DNA of 64,000 bases from Thermoflexus sp. (GCA_025057635.1 JANXBD010000004.1:1-64000), one strand, 5' to 3'. Counted from the first letter of the stretch, positions 18,605-28,565 are shown. Made by a program: numbers and translations. Notes: generated by a model from the sequence alone, not told the origin.

Positions 18605-19816
18605 TCACGCTCCCAGCCGGGAAAGGCGGCCGGCGTGGGCCAGGATTAGGGGCATGAGATCTGTCGCTGCGAAGATCCCCAGCCCTCCCGTCCGGCACGC
18701 TCGCTCCCCAAAGCCGGGCGCGCCATCCGGTCGGGCAGTCCGCGGCGCCCAGAGGAGCACCGGGACTGGGTGCCAGGTATGGGTTCGCAGGGCCGCTGGC
18801 GTGGAGTGATCGCCGGTAATCACCAGGACATCCGGCTGCCGCTCCAACAGGATCGGCAGGGCGGCGTCCACAGCCTCAATCACCCGAACCTTGGCCTCGA
18901 AATCCCCATCCTCCCCCCGGCTGTCTGTGGGCTTGATGTGGATGAAGAAGAAATCGAAGCGATCCCAGTGGGCGATGGCTTCCTGAAAGATCTCGGCGGG
19001 GGTATCGCCATGGACATCGAGGGTTTCCATCCCCACCAAGCGGGCCACCCCGCGATACATCGGGTAGACGGCGGCAGCGACGGCGCGGAGCTTGTAGACG
19101 TCCCGAAAAGACGGCAGGCGCGGGGGACGATCGAACCCGCGCAGGGTGACCATATTGGCCGGATGGGCATCGGCTAGGAGCGCCCGCGCGTGCTCGATCC
19201 ACTGGTTGACCAACGCGGCGGTCCGTTCCGCTTCGGGCTGAAGCGGATGGACGGGCATCGGCGGCACGCCAGTCCTCCCCGGATCGGTCTCCGTCAGCGC
19301 GGGGGAAAGCCCTTCTCCGCGCAGCACCAGGATGAAGCGATGCTCTTTTACTGGCTCCACAAATATCTCCACACCCTCCAGGCGAATAGACCGCAAGCGC
19401 TCCACGAGGCGGGCGTTCACCTCCGTCGGGATCCGGCCAGCGCGCCGATCCGTAATTCGGCCTTCCGCATCCACGGTAACGAAGTTGCCCCGGGCAGCCA
19501 CATCGTGAGGCTCCAGGGGGAAGCCGATTCCGACCGCCTCCAGCACTCCCCGTCCGACTGGGTAGGCCAGCGGATCGTAGCCAAAGAGGGCCAGATGGGC
19601 ATATCCGCTTCCAGGGGCTATTCCGGGCCGCACCGGGATGTGGAGGCCCAGCGTGCCCTCCGCCGCGAGGCGGTCCATGTTCGGCGTATGGGCAGCCTCC
19701 AGCTCCGTCGGCCCTCCGGGCTTTACCGGCATCCCGCCCAGGCCATCCATGACCAGTAGCACGATCTTGGTCGCGCCCTCGGTGGCAAGCTCCGCAATCA
19801 GCCTAAGATCCGCCAT
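18605..19816 (-). CDS. apgM: 2,3-bisphosphoglycerate-independent phosphoglycerate mutase, archaeal type
   Basis: Interconverts 3- and 2-phosphoglycerate in glycolysis. 403 residues of the alkaline-phosphatase superfamily aPGAM class. VLLVMDGLGGMP near residue 20 carries the first metal Asp, APGSGYAHLALFGYDP (about 66-81) the catalytic Ser region, and VITGDHSTP (about 340) the C-terminal metal His. The start at 19816 follows GGAGG. The aPGAM class is widespread in archaea and in Chloroflexota and other thermophiles. No other glycolytic gene is nearby. Confidence 0.92.
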   Translation of the reverse strand: MADLRLIAELATEGATKIVLLVMDGLGGMPVKPGGPTELEAAHTPNMDRLAAEGTLGLHIPVRPGIAPGSGYAHLALFGYDPLAYPVGRGVLEAVGIGFPLEPHDVAARGNFVTVDAEGRITDRRAGRIPTEVNARLVERLRSIRLEGVEIFVEPVKEHRFILVLRGEGLSPALTETDPGRTGVPPMPVHPLQPEAERTAALVNQWIEHARALLADAHPANMVTLRGFDRPPRLPSFRDVYKLRAVAAAVYPMYRGVARLVGMETLDVHGDTPAEIFQEAIAHWDRFDFFFIHIKPTDSRGEDGDFEAKVRVIEAVDAALPILLERQPDVLVITGDHSTPAALRTHTWHPVPVLLWAPRTARPDGAPGFGERACRTGGLGIFAATDLMPLILAHAGRLSRLGA

Positions 19817-20093
19817 TGGGCCTTCCTCCGTTGTAGAGGATTTCGGAAGTGGAAGCGAGCGAGCCGCTCGATGGTTGAGAAAGAGCCTAGTGGTTCAAAC
19901 ACGACTTCCAATCCTTAGCCCCGAAAAGATTTTTCCCCTTCCTCATCTCAGAGGCCCTAGAGAGAAGCCTATCCTACTTCTTCTATCGCAGGAGCTTAGA
20001 TCAGCGCTGCTGCCCGAGGTTGCCCAAGGTGCATACCCCGTTTGCCTGAAGTCAAATACTAAAGTCGAATACTAAAATGGCTTGGGGCGAAAT

Positions 20094-20498
20094 TCACTCC
20101 GCTTCCAAGAAGCGCTGCAAAGCCTCTTGAAGCCGTCGGGCGAGCAGGAGAACCTCCTCCGGAGCGGCGCGACCCGCCGTCCGATCCTGAAGCCTCTGGA
20201 AGTCCGCCTGCAATTGTCGCACTTCGACCGGACGGGTCAACGCCAGATGCCCTGCCGCCTGATCAAACGCGGAGCGCGCCCGCTGCAGCGCTCCCTGCGC
20301 CTCATCGGGCGCGGTCGGATAGGTTTGCAGGAAAAGATCGAGCTGGCGGACGGCCTCTTGAAGCTCCCGGCGCGCGAGCCGTGCGGTTTCCGCTTCCGTG
20401 CGGGGCCGTATGGCCCAAGCCAGGCCCCCCAGGAGACCCACGATGGTGGCTGTGCCCAGCAGGATGGGCACCCAGTGAGCTCGAAGCCAGAGTATCAT
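20094..20498 (-). CDS. single-pass membrane protein with coiled-coil, unknown function
   Basis: 134 residues from ATG 20498, which follows GGAGGAACT; the longer open frame upstream is less likely. Residues about 8-28 form one membrane helix. The rest is a highly charged Leu/Ala/Arg/Gln-rich region that should form extended helices, probably a coiled coil. No enzymatic motif. It lies upstream of apgM on the same strand with a 277-bp gap and diverges from the glycosyltransferase gene. Family not recognised. Confidence 0.7.
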   Translation of the reverse strand: MILWLRAHWVPILLGTATIVGLLGGLAWAIRPRTEAETARLARRELQEAVRQLDLFLQTYPTAPDEAQGALQRARSAFDQAAGHLALTRPVEVRQLQADFQRLQDRTAGRAAPEEVLLLARRLQEALQRFLEAE

Positions 20499-20592
20499 AG
20501 TTCCTCCGAAGCCAATGTCGCAGCAGGGTGATGGGGTTGAGAGACGGATGGGGCCGCCGAAGACGGCCTCGCCCACTTCTCCCTGAGCAGTT

Positions 20593-20621
20593 ATCTTAAC
20601 CCGTTTGACCGAGAGTTCCAA
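20593..20621 (-). promoter_or_regulatory. putative sigma70 promoter for the membrane coiled-coil gene
   Basis: On the minus strand TTGGAA (20621-20616) and TAAGAT (20598-20593) are 17 nt apart, about 95 nt before the ATG at 20498. Both boxes match the consensus at four or five of six positions. It lies directly against the divergent glycosyltransferase start. Confidence 0.45.
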
Positions 20622-20623
20622 CC

Positions 20624-22837
20624 GTGAGAAGGCTGGGATTATTGCTGCTCTCCTTTTTAATGATCGGGCTTCTCTTCCAGCTCACCGTGCCCCTCTTTGA
20701 GACGCCAGATGAGATCTGGCATATCGGCCTAGCCGCCCATCTGGCGCGAGGAGGATCATTGCCGATACAGGTGCCAGGGGAGGACACACCCTGGCGTCAG
20801 GAAGGAAGCCAGCCGCCCCTGTATTACATGCTCCTGGCTGCCCTCACCCGCGTGCTCCATCTGCCCCTGGAGGATCTGGATCGGGTTCTGATCGTGAACC
20901 GTCATCCGTCCCCCGGCAACGCTGCTCTTCCGGACAACAAGAACATGGCCCTTCACGGATCGTGGGAGCGCTTTCCCTGGCAGGGAGCTGTCCTCACCCT
21001 CCATCTCTGGCGGCTGTTCTCGCTGGTCCTGGGGATGATCGCCCTGGTCGCGATCTACGGTGCCCTTCGGACGATGGCCCCGGATCGGCCGCGCTGGGCC
21101 ATCGGGACCGCTGCCCTGGTGGCGTGGAACCCGATGTTTCCCTTCATCATGGGCGCAGTGAACAACGATGTCCTGGTGAATACACTCTCCGCGGTTGCCC
21201 TCTGGCTGCTGGCCCTGATCTGGCGAAAAGGACCTTCAGGGTTTCGCCTGATCCTGCTGGGGCTGATCCTGGGGATGGCGGCCCTGAGCAAACTCAGCGG
21301 GCTCGCCCTCTGGATCTTCACTCCAGGCGTCCTCGTCTTGCTCTGGAACAGGCATCGATGGAGCCGATGGGGCCTTCTTCAAGCCCTCGCCCTAATCTAC
21401 GGGCTGGCCGGCCTGGTCTCCGGATGGTGGTTCGCGCGCAACTTCATGCTGTATGGGGATCCCACCGGATTGAACGTCATGCTGGAGATCTTCGGCCGCC
21501 GATCCCCTCCCCACAACCTGGCAGAGCTGCTTTCGGAGATGCGCGGGCTGATCTGGTCGTTCTGGGGAGTATGGGGATGGTTCAACATCGTCGCCGATCC
21601 GCCGGTTTACTTGTTCCTGGAGCTTTGGGGCGTCTTATCCGTGATGGGCGCCATCTTCACGGGGGCCAGGGCCTGGCGTCAGCCGGACCGCGAGCTTCGG
21701 GCGCTGTGGGCGGGCGCGCTGGGCTACACCGGCCTGGTCCTCCTCGGGCTGCTTCGGTGGACCTCGTTGACCTCTGCTTCCCAGGGGCGGTTATTGTTCC
21801 CGGCGATTGGGCCGATCGCCTGGATGCTCTGGGCCGGTTGGGAATACTGGGTCCGTCGATGGGCCCGGGGCAAGTCCGCAGGATGGGTGTGGGCTCCAGC
21901 GGTGATCTGGATGGGGATCGCGTGGATAGCGCCCCTTCGCTACATCTGGCCGACCTATGCAGGGCCATCCACGTGGACAGCGCTCCCGGCTCAGGCCCGC
22001 ATGGTCGATGGGGTGTTCGGAGATCATTTGCGGCTGGTGGCCTATCTTCCGGGCTCTGCCGCGCCCGGACAGCGCCTTCCGTTCACGCTGTTCTGGGAAT
22101 GCCTGCAACCCACGGAGCGGCCCTGGAGCGTGTTCCTCCATCCGGTCCAGACTCCCCGTGTGCATGATGTTCGGCAGGTGGATCGCCATCCAGGCCGGGG
22201 CCTGTTTTCCACCACCGACTGCCGGCCGGGCTTCCGGTTCGTGGATCCCTACTGGGTGACGGTGGGCTTCGACAACGAGGTTCCGGCCGTCCTCCGCTTG
22301 CGCATCGGGATGTGGGATCTCGACAGCGGTTGGATCGCCCCGATTCGGGATGGCCAGGGGCAGCCCATCGATTACCTGATCCTGGAGGCCGGGAAGATCC
22401 GGGGGCGGACGCCGCTCTCGCCCACCCAGTTGATCGACGCGCGTGTCGGCCCGGCTCGCCTGATCGGCGTGGATCGCCCGATGGAAGTCCGCCCGGGGGA
22501 GACCTTCACCGTCACACTTTACTGGGAGGTGGAAGCGGCGCCCGTGGAGGACTGGCGGGTGTTTGTGCATGTGGGGGATCCCGATCGCCCGCCGCTGCTC
22601 CAGCATGACGGCCCTCCCGTGCAGGATGATCTTCCCGCCCGCTGGTGGGAGCTGGGGGATCAATTCGCGGACCCTCATCCTTTGAAGATCCCACCCGATT
22701 TCCTACATGGGGTTTACGCACTGCGGGCCGGCCTCTACCGCCCAGATGGGCTACGGGCCGAAGTGACGGGCCCGCAAGGCGAGCGCCCGCCTCACCGGGC
22801 CGTGGAGCTGGGGATCCTTCGTGTAGTCTCTCCCTGA
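20624..22837 (+). CDS. polytopic GT-C fold glycosyltransferase-like membrane protein
   Basis: 737 residues. The N-terminal 480 residues hold about ten membrane helices; the first external loop carries ETPDEIWH (about 26-33), the acidic motif typical of GT-C enzymes that use polyprenyl-phosphate sugars, and NNDVLV lies near 180. The C-terminal 250 residues form two similar soluble beta-rich modules (around FTLFWECLQP and VTLYWEVEAA), probably carbohydrate-binding or Ig-like domains outside the membrane. The start is GTG 20624 with only a weak GAGAG upstream. The acceptor, protein or cell-surface glycan, cannot be told. Confidence 0.8.
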   Translation: MRRLGLLLLSFLMIGLLFQLTVPLFETPDEIWHIGLAAHLARGGSLPIQVPGEDTPWRQEGSQPPLYYMLLAALTRVLHLPLEDLDRVLIVNRHPSPGNAALPDNKNMALHGSWERFPWQGAVLTLHLWRLFSLVLGMIALVAIYGALRTMAPDRPRWAIGTAALVAWNPMFPFIMGAVNNDVLVNTLSAVALWLLALIWRKGPSGFRLILLGLILGMAALSKLSGLALWIFTPGVLVLLWNRHRWSRWGLLQALALIYGLAGLVSGWWFARNFMLYGDPTGLNVMLEIFGRRSPPHNLAELLSEMRGLIWSFWGVWGWFNIVADPPVYLFLELWGVLSVMGAIFTGARAWRQPDRELRALWAGALGYTGLVLLGLLRWTSLTSASQGRLLFPAIGPIAWMLWAGWEYWVRRWARGKSAGWVWAPAVIWMGIAWIAPLRYIWPTYAGPSTWTALPAQARMVDGVFGDHLRLVAYLPGSAAPGQRLPFTLFWECLQPTERPWSVFLHPVQTPRVHDVRQVDRHPGRGLFSTTDCRPGFRFVDPYWVTVGFDNEVPAVLRLRIGMWDLDSGWIAPIRDGQGQPIDYLILEAGKIRGRTPLSPTQLIDARVGPARLIGVDRPMEVRPGETFTVTLYWEVEAAPVEDWRVFVHVGDPDRPPLLQHDGPPVQDDLPARWWELGDQFADPHPLKIPPDFLHGVYALRAGLYRPDGLRAEVTGPQGERPPHRAVELGILRVVSP

Positions 22838-23207
22838 TGGGTTATAATTTCTTTATAGCCATAATCGATAATACCAGCGAATTACGCAGGGCATCCCATT
22901 TCGGCTGGGCGGAAGATCTCCTCACCCCATTCCCTCTCTCCCACAAGAAGAGAGGGGAAAGGGGGTGGGGCGGCAGCTTCCCTGTCGTCCCTAAATTTCT
23001 CCTTGTCCTTTGCCAGAAGAGAGAAGAGGCGAGGGAGATGAGAGGAGCAGATCCGCCCTCCAGGTTATTCCTGCCGCGGGACCACTGCAATCCGTTTCCG
23101 TCTATTTTTGTGCGAGGTATATAGAGCTTCGGCTAGTCGGTGATCTACCAAGCTCCGAAAAGGGCCTTGCCCGCTACGATACGGACACTACTCAAGGGGA
23201 TCTCGAG
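22838..23207. other. intergenic region with a purine/pyrimidine-rich inverted segment
   Basis: No gene seen. Around 22,925-22,970 CCCTCTCTCCCAC is followed shortly by AGAGAGGGG, an imperfect hairpin of about 9 bp that could act as a terminator for the glycosyltransferase gene, although the run after it is G-rich rather than T-rich. A related CCCTCTCTCC string occurs near 29,488. Confidence 0.35.
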
Positions 23208-23678
23208 ATGGATCTCACGGATTTGATTTTGCTTCCGGTGGCTTTCCTGGGTGCGACGGTAGCCGCCTTCTGGCTAAGCATGGTGATCTGGACGTTCCGG
23301 GACATCCGATCTCGGACCCGGGATCTACCCACCCAATTTTTAGCTACGTTGCTGGTGGCCGTGCTGAACGTTCCGGGATTGCTGATCTATCTGATCCTGC
23401 GGCCTCAGGAGACCCTAGCCGAAGCCTACGAACGGGCGCTGGAGGAGGAATGGATCCTGCAGAGCTTAGAGGAAATCGAGCAGTGCCCAGCTTGCAGTCG
23501 GCGGGTGAAAGCAGACTTTATCGTCTGTCCTTACTGCCACACCCACCTGAAACAACCCTGCCCTCGCTGCCAGCGGGCGTTGCGCATGGAGTGGAGCCTG
23601 TGCCCGTATTGCGGCATCACATTAGGTGCTCCCACCCCATCGCCAACAGCATCCACTTCAGCGCGCGGGCACCAGTGA
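23208..23678 (+). CDS. membrane protein with double zinc ribbon
   Basis: 156 residues from ATG 23208 (AAGGGG upstream); the longer frame begins in non-coding-like sequence. Two membrane helices (about 5-28 and 44-64) are followed by a cytosolic helix and two zinc-ribbon units: CPAC..CPYC (about 93-113) and CPRC..CPYC (about 120-140). The DZR-type ribbon suggests protein or nucleic-acid contact next to the membrane. No pathway is indicated by the neighbours. Confidence 0.78.
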   Translation: MDLTDLILLPVAFLGATVAAFWLSMVIWTFRDIRSRTRDLPTQFLATLLVAVLNVPGLLIYLILRPQETLAEAYERALEEEWILQSLEEIEQCPACSRRVKADFIVCPYCHTHLKQPCPRCQRALRMEWSLCPYCGITLGAPTPSPTASTSARGHQ

Positions 23679-24755
23679 AGGGATTGTGTCAGAATCACCG
23701 AGCTTTACTGACTTCCGCGGCTGGAAACCTTGGGATAAACTTCCGACAGAGCCCAAGGAGGCCGATCTGCCGATGAGAGGAGGGTGATCCAGCTGGCATG
23801 ACGGCGCTGCTGGCTGTCGACGTGGTTTACGAAGGCTCAGCGCTTCTGGCGGCCTGACGCCGAGATGGTCTGCCTCGCGTTGCGCTCTTAGGTGCCCGAC
23901 CAGAAGGTCTCTGAACGGCGGGGATGATCAACAAGTGAATGCGACCTAAGCATTCGTGCTCGTTCAGGAATGATCCCCACATGATGGCGACGCTGACGGC
24001 GATACTTCCTCCCTGGGGCTTCACACAGCTTGATCCTCGGGATCGATCGTTGTCTGCAAGTTATCGGCTTCTCATAATGAAAGCCCCATCCGTCTCGCCG
24101 AAGGGGGATCTTAGAGCAAGGAACGTTCTAACCCTCATATTGTAGTAAGCCACACCCAGTGATGCTCCCGCACCACTCCCCAGATCCCAGAGAACCACAC
24201 AGGGGATGTCCAGCCTTCTTGCGAGCTGAAGAGCGGCCCGCTCCATCGCTAGCAAGGGCACGATGGCACGGTCTCCCTCGGCGGATGAGCTATAGTGGAT
24301 AGCCCCCGGTGCCAGGCGGAAAATACCTAGACCCCAATGGCGGTTCAAGCAAGGCGACCGATCCCAAACTGGACTTAGATCCTTAAAACGCTGCGGCTTC
24401 CGAATTGGAGCTGAAATATCGGCGTTCGCTTATGGAACATCCCCTTATGGAACATCCCCTCTGGCTGCTCTCGATTTGGATCCCAGCCAGACTCTGAGGA
24501 ATGGCGATTATACGACTGAGATTTCATAGGTCTGGGATGGAGCAAGGCCATTGGCGCGACTCAAGATGCCCTTGGACCCATCCGATTCGTGGCTTTCCCA
24601 AGAGCACACGCCGGGCCTCAGGCCTCGCGCTGAATTCTTGCTTGCGGCTCACTGTGGGAACAAGGCCGAAACTCCTTCAACAGCCAATGGGGCCTCAGAA
24701 GAGCTGATGCTGAATCGACTTGGAAGGAGAAATCTGAGGTCTACCGAATCCAGAT
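23679..24755. other. 1.08-kb gene-poor stretch upstream of rel
   Basis: No confident gene. A plus-strand frame at 23,799 with a GGAGG-containing leader begins MTALLAVDVVYEG but stops after 19 codons, possibly the broken start of a gene. A minus-strand frame at 24,061-24,348 (95 codons) has protein-like Ala/Leu composition but no ribosome binding site or known motif. Both may be relics. Confidence 0.4.
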
Positions 24756-24761
24756 TATAAT
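24756..24761 (+). promoter_or_regulatory. -10 box for rel
   Basis: A perfect TATAAT sits 27 nt before the rel start codon. No good -35 box lies 16-18 nt upstream (TCTGAG at the best spacing), so this is a -10 element with a weak partner, or one used with an activator. Confidence 0.45.
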
Positions 24762-24787
24762 AAACAAATAGGAAAGGCGGTGGCGAC

Positions 24788-27001
24788 ATGGTGGGCGTCC
24801 AGAATCCTACGACCCTCGAGTTCCTACTGGAACGGATTCAGGATCCCCTGAGCCCTTCGGATCGAGAGCGGATCGAGCGGGCTTATCAGTTCGCGGGATG
24901 GGCTCATGCTCATCAGACCCGCGCCTCGGGAGAGCCGTATTTGTATCATTGCTTAGCCGTGGCGAGCATTCTGGCCGAGCTCCGCATGGATCCTCCAGTG
25001 ATCGCGGCCGGCCTGCTCCATGACGTCGCTGAAGACACAGGGGTCACCCTGGAAGATATCCGGCGGGAATTTGGAGAAGAAATCGCCCGTCTGGTCGATG
25101 GGGTCACCAAGCTGAAATACATCGATCGCCTCCGCGCCCAGCCGGAGGATGGGGAGGCCCGTCGCACCGCTCGAGATGAGCAGAGCGCTGAGAACATCCG
25201 CAAAATCTTCTTCGCTATGGTAGAAGATCCCCGGGTGGTGCTGATCAAGCTGGCGGATCGCCTCCACAACATGCGCACCTTAGGAGCGCTTCCCCCTGAG
25301 AAGCAACGGCGGATTGCCCGTGAGACGCTGGAGATCTATGCTCCTCTGGCCAACCGCCTAGGGATCTGGCAGCTGAAGTGGGAACTAGAGGATCTGGCCT
25401 TCCGCTACTTGGAGCCGGAGAAGTATCGGGAGATCGCCCGGGCCATCGATGAACGCCGAGCGGAACGGGAGCGTCATATCCGGCAGATTGTCGAGCGGAT
25501 CAAAGCTCGCCTAGCCGAAGAAGGGATCCAGGCCGAGGTCACCGGCCGGGCCAAGCACATCTACAGCATCTACCGCAAAATGCTCCGCAAGGGGGTCTCC
25601 TTCGACCAGGTCTACGATGTGCGGGCCGTCCGCATCATCGTGAACACAATCCCGGAATGCTACCAGGTCCTGGGCATCATCCACTCCATGTGGCGACCCA
25701 TTCCGAAGGAGTTCGACGACTACATCGCCAATCCCAAGGATAACTCCTACCGTAGCCTGCACACGGCGGTGATGCTGGAGGACGGCAAAACCTTAGAGGT
25801 GCAAATCCGCACTTGGGAGATGCACTGGGAGGCCGAATACGGTATCGCCGCCCACTGGATCTATAAGGAGCGCGTTTCCCGACGCGACCTCGCTTACGAG
25901 CGCAAAGTGGCCTGGTTGCGCTCCCTGATGGAATGGCGTAACGAGGTGGCCTCTGCTCGCGAGTTCGTGGAGTCTCTCAAAACCGACGTCTTCGAGGATC
26001 GAATCTATGTGTTCACCCCCAAAGGGGACGTGATCGACCTGCCCCGGGGGAGCACTCCCATCGATTTCGCCTATCATATCCACACTGAGCTCGGGCATCG
26101 CTGTCGCGGTGCCCGAGTGAACGGCAAATGGGTTCCCCTGAACTATGTCCTTCAAATGGGGGACCAGGTGGAGATCATCCCGGCTAAGCACGGCGGCCCC
26201 AGCCGAGACTGGCTGGATCCGGCCAAGGGCTACGTCAAGACCTCTCGCGCCCGACAAAAGATCCGCCAGTGGTTCAAGCAACAGGGTCGAGCCCAGAACA
26301 TCCTCCACGGTCGGGAGATCTTAGCCCAGGAAATCCGACGCTTAGGGGTCCCCTTCTCGGTCGACGAGGCCCTCCGACGGCTGTTCGATGAGTTCCGGGA
26401 GTCCGGTTATAAGGAGCCCGATGATCTGCTAGCGGCCATCGGGTGGGGGGATATTTCTCCTGAGCAACTGGCCCCTCGCCTGATCCGGATGGAAGAAGAA
26501 CGTCGTCGGGAGGAACAAAAGTCCACGTCCGAACTTCCCACCCCTACTGAGCGCTATGAGGCCTCCCCGCCCGTGCTGGTGGAGAATAACCCTCAGGGCC
26601 TTCTGATGCAACTAGCCCGCTGTTGCAACCCGGTGCCCGGGGATGAAGTAATCGGATATATCACCCGCAACCGGGGGATCACCATTCACCGCCGCAATTG
26701 CCCCAACGTTCTGAACATCCGCATCCCCGAGCGCCTCATCGAGGTGCAGTTCCCTGCCGGGGAGAAGGGATACCCCGTTGAAATCGAGATCGTGGCTATC
26801 GACCGGGTGGGCCTGCTTCACGAAATCAGTGGCGTGTTGAAGGACGAGCAGATCAACATCGCCCGGATTACAGTGGACACACGGAACGGCTTCGCGGTCT
26901 TCCAGGCCACTCTGGAAGTCCGCTCGGTGGCCCAGCTACATCGAGCGCTGACCCGAATCGAGCAGATCGCAAATGTCCGCGAGGCTTATCGCCGTCGCTA
27001 A
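24788..27001 (+). CDS. rel: (p)ppGpp synthetase/hydrolase, Rel/SpoT type
   Basis: Controls the stringent response by making and degrading (p)ppGpp. 737 residues with the full long-RSH layout: HD hydrolase domain with HDVAED (78-83) and RLHNMRT near 157, synthetase domain with YDVRAVRI near 274 and KDNSYRSLHTAV near 316, TGS domain (about 400-460), a conserved-Cys zinc-finger segment (ARCCNPVPGDE near 615) and a C-terminal ACT domain (about 660-735). The intact HD motif indicates a bifunctional enzyme. A terminator follows at 27,065. Confidence 0.96.
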   Translation: MVGVQNPTTLEFLLERIQDPLSPSDRERIERAYQFAGWAHAHQTRASGEPYLYHCLAVASILAELRMDPPVIAAGLLHDVAEDTGVTLEDIRREFGEEIARLVDGVTKLKYIDRLRAQPEDGEARRTARDEQSAENIRKIFFAMVEDPRVVLIKLADRLHNMRTLGALPPEKQRRIARETLEIYAPLANRLGIWQLKWELEDLAFRYLEPEKYREIARAIDERRAERERHIRQIVERIKARLAEEGIQAEVTGRAKHIYSIYRKMLRKGVSFDQVYDVRAVRIIVNTIPECYQVLGIIHSMWRPIPKEFDDYIANPKDNSYRSLHTAVMLEDGKTLEVQIRTWEMHWEAEYGIAAHWIYKERVSRRDLAYERKVAWLRSLMEWRNEVASAREFVESLKTDVFEDRIYVFTPKGDVIDLPRGSTPIDFAYHIHTELGHRCRGARVNGKWVPLNYVLQMGDQVEIIPAKHGGPSRDWLDPAKGYVKTSRARQKIRQWFKQQGRAQNILHGREILAQEIRRLGVPFSVDEALRRLFDEFRESGYKEPDDLLAAIGWGDISPEQLAPRLIRMEEERRREEQKSTSELPTPTERYEASPPVLVENNPQGLLMQLARCCNPVPGDEVIGYITRNRGITIHRRNCPNVLNIRIPERLIEVQFPAGEKGYPVEIEIVAIDRVGLLHEISGVLKDEQINIARITVDTRNGFAVFQATLEVRSVAQLHRALTRIEQIANVREAYRRR

Positions 27002-27064
27002 AGAACGCGAAAGAAGAACGCGGCTTCGCTCCATCTGCCTACCCTCTCGATCCTTTCCACAGCG

Positions 27065-27097
27065 CCCCTCCGGTTTTAGGAGGGGATCTTTTCATTT
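27065..27097 (+). terminator. intrinsic terminator of rel
   Basis: CCCCTCC/GGAGGGG stem (7 bp) with a 7-nt loop followed by ATCTTTTCATTT. It overlaps the last codons of the convergent methyltransferase gene. Confidence 0.75.
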
Positions 27098-27886
27098 CAC
27101 CAGCCCTCGCTGACGAGCTACCTCGTAAAGAAGAAGGGCCCCGGCCACTGCAACGTTTAAGGACTCCATCCCCCGAGCCATTGGGATCCGCACGGTGCGA
27201 TGGGGCATGGATTGCGCCTCCGGCCCTGGACCAGCCGCTTCGCCCCCGAGGATCAGAGTCACGGGCTTCCGCCAATCCACCTCGAAGTAAGAGTAGATGC
27301 CTGTGGGCATCGCCAGCCAGATCGCAGTGCCCTCCAGGAGACGGGAGATGTCCATCCACGAGGCCTGACGCACCGGTAGAACGAAATGGGCACCTGCCCC
27401 AGCCCGCACCGCCTTCGGATGCCAGGGATCTGCGCTGCCTGGAGAGATCACCACACCCTCCACACCGGCCGCCGCCGCGCTGCGCAGCACTGCCCCGATA
27501 TTCCCCGGCTCCTGCACCCGATCCAGAAGGACTAGAAAAGTCAACCGCTCCGGCCAAGGAAGCTCTGGGATCGGTGCCACCGCAATCAACCCTTGAGGAG
27601 TCTCCGCCTCCGTGCACATTCGTAGAATCGCGGGAGCGACCTCATAACAGGGCACTTCTGCGGCCCGAAGGCGGGCCAGAGTCTCTTGGGCGCGAGGGGT
27701 GGGATTCCCATAGAAGGCGAAAACGGGCCGACAATCCGGATGCTGGGCGCTGAAACGCAACGCCTCGTCGATCAGGCGGGGGCTCTCCAGAACCATCTGC
27801 CGATACTCCCGACGCGCTTTCCGATGCTTTAGCAGCGCCCGCACCCGCTTGACCTTTTGGTTGGAGGGACTGGCAATTCGGAGCAT
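27092..27886 (-). CDS. SPOUT-class RNA 2'-O-methyltransferase (TrmH/SpoU family)
   Basis: SAM-dependent ribose methylation of rRNA or tRNA; a knotted dimeric fold is expected. 264 residues from ATG 27886, with family start LRIASPSNQKVK; the open frame extends seven codons further. An N-terminal substrate-binding domain (about 5-85) is followed by SPOUT motifs 1 (LDRVQEPGNIGAVLRSA near 118-134), 2 (LILGGEAAGPGPE near 212) and 3 (IPMARGMESLNVAVA near 233). The exact RNA target cannot be told. No strong ribosome binding site is visible. Confidence 0.88.
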   Translation of the reverse strand: MLRIASPSNQKVKRVRALLKHRKARREYRQMVLESPRLIDEALRFSAQHPDCRPVFAFYGNPTPRAQETLARLRAAEVPCYEVAPAILRMCTEAETPQGLIAVAPIPELPWPERLTFLVLLDRVQEPGNIGAVLRSAAAAGVEGVVISPGSADPWHPKAVRAGAGAHFVLPVRQASWMDISRLLEGTAIWLAMPTGIYSYFEVDWRKPVTLILGGEAAGPGPEAQSMPHRTVRIPMARGMESLNVAVAGALLLYEVARQRGLVK

Positions 27887-28062
27887 CGCCGAGAGGCAAA
27901 CGCACATCTTTAAGAAGCAGGCGGGTCATTTTCAAGTAGCCCACCCCACCTTTCAACGTCGCGGGCGCGTAGTCTTACGCCCGGTCCTCTCAGACGGAGA
28001 GCACCCGCTTCTCCCTCCCCCTCCATCCGGCTCAGATGCGTGGGGGAAAGCCGAGAGAAGGA

Positions 28063-28434
28063 TTAAGCGGGCTCCAACGCCTGCAACGCCTGACGCGCAG
28101 TTTCAGCCAGCTGGGCAAAGGTTGCCGCATCCCTCACTGCTAGATCTGCTAGGATCTTACGGTTGATCGCGATCCTAGCAGCCCGCAACCCTGCGATCAA
28201 CCGGCTATACGAGAGACCATTCTGACGCGCTGCGGCATTGATCCGCATGATCCAGAGGCGGCGAAAATCCCGCTTGCGTTCCCGCCGGTGGCGATAGGCA
28301 TAAGCTAAGGATTTAATCATCGCCTCGTGGGCTCGTCGATAATGCCGACTGCGAGACCCTCGTTGGCCCTCAACATGTTTCAAAACCTTCTTGTGGCGAC
28401 GGCGATTGGTCACACTGCTTTTTACACGAGTCAT
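28063..28434 (-). CDS. rplT: ribosomal protein L20
   Basis: Primary-binding large-subunit protein of domain II of 23S rRNA, needed for assembly. 123 residues; basic N-terminus ([16 protein letters not shown]) and the globular half with [13 protein letters not shown]. Start at ATG 28434 behind GGGGG; the longer frame is discarded. It is the third gene of the infC-rpmI-rplT operon, separated from rpmI by 209 bp containing a strong hairpin. Confidence 0.97.
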   Translation of the reverse strand: MTRVKSSVTNRRRHKKVLKHVEGQRGSRSRHYRRAHEAMIKSLAYAYRHRRERKRDFRRLWIMRINAAARQNGLSYSRLIAGLRAARIAINRKILADLAVRDAATFAQLAETARQALQALEPA

Positions 28435-28539
28435 TGCGACTTTCCCCCGATCGTTTATGCCCATGATTCCGTTCGACTGCGCTGGGCCGCAGCAAGAGGG
28501 CAAATCCCTTTCAGCGCGCGCCGGCCCATAAAGAAGGCT

Positions 28540-28565
28540 GGGGCGCCGTGTTTAGGCGGCGCCCC
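28540..28565 (-). promoter_or_regulatory. strong hairpin between rpmI and rplT
   Basis: A perfect 9-bp GC stem (GGGGCGCCG/CGGCGCCCC) with an 8-nt loop lies in the unusually long rpmI-rplT spacer, about 105 nt before rplT. The downstream sequence is only mildly T-rich, so it is a weak terminator or a regulatory element. L20 autoregulation through mRNA structure is known in other bacteria; a role here is inference. Confidence 0.45.

Noticed and set aside
20962-22167. 401-codon plus-strand frame overlapping the glycosyltransferase
   Set aside because: An out-of-frame shadow rich in Gly/Arg/Pro; the overlapping membrane protein is clearly real.
22925-22970. Possible repeat element with CTCTCTCC/AGAGAGGG
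   Set aside because: Only an imperfect local inverted segment; the similar string near 29,488 is too short to define a repeat family.
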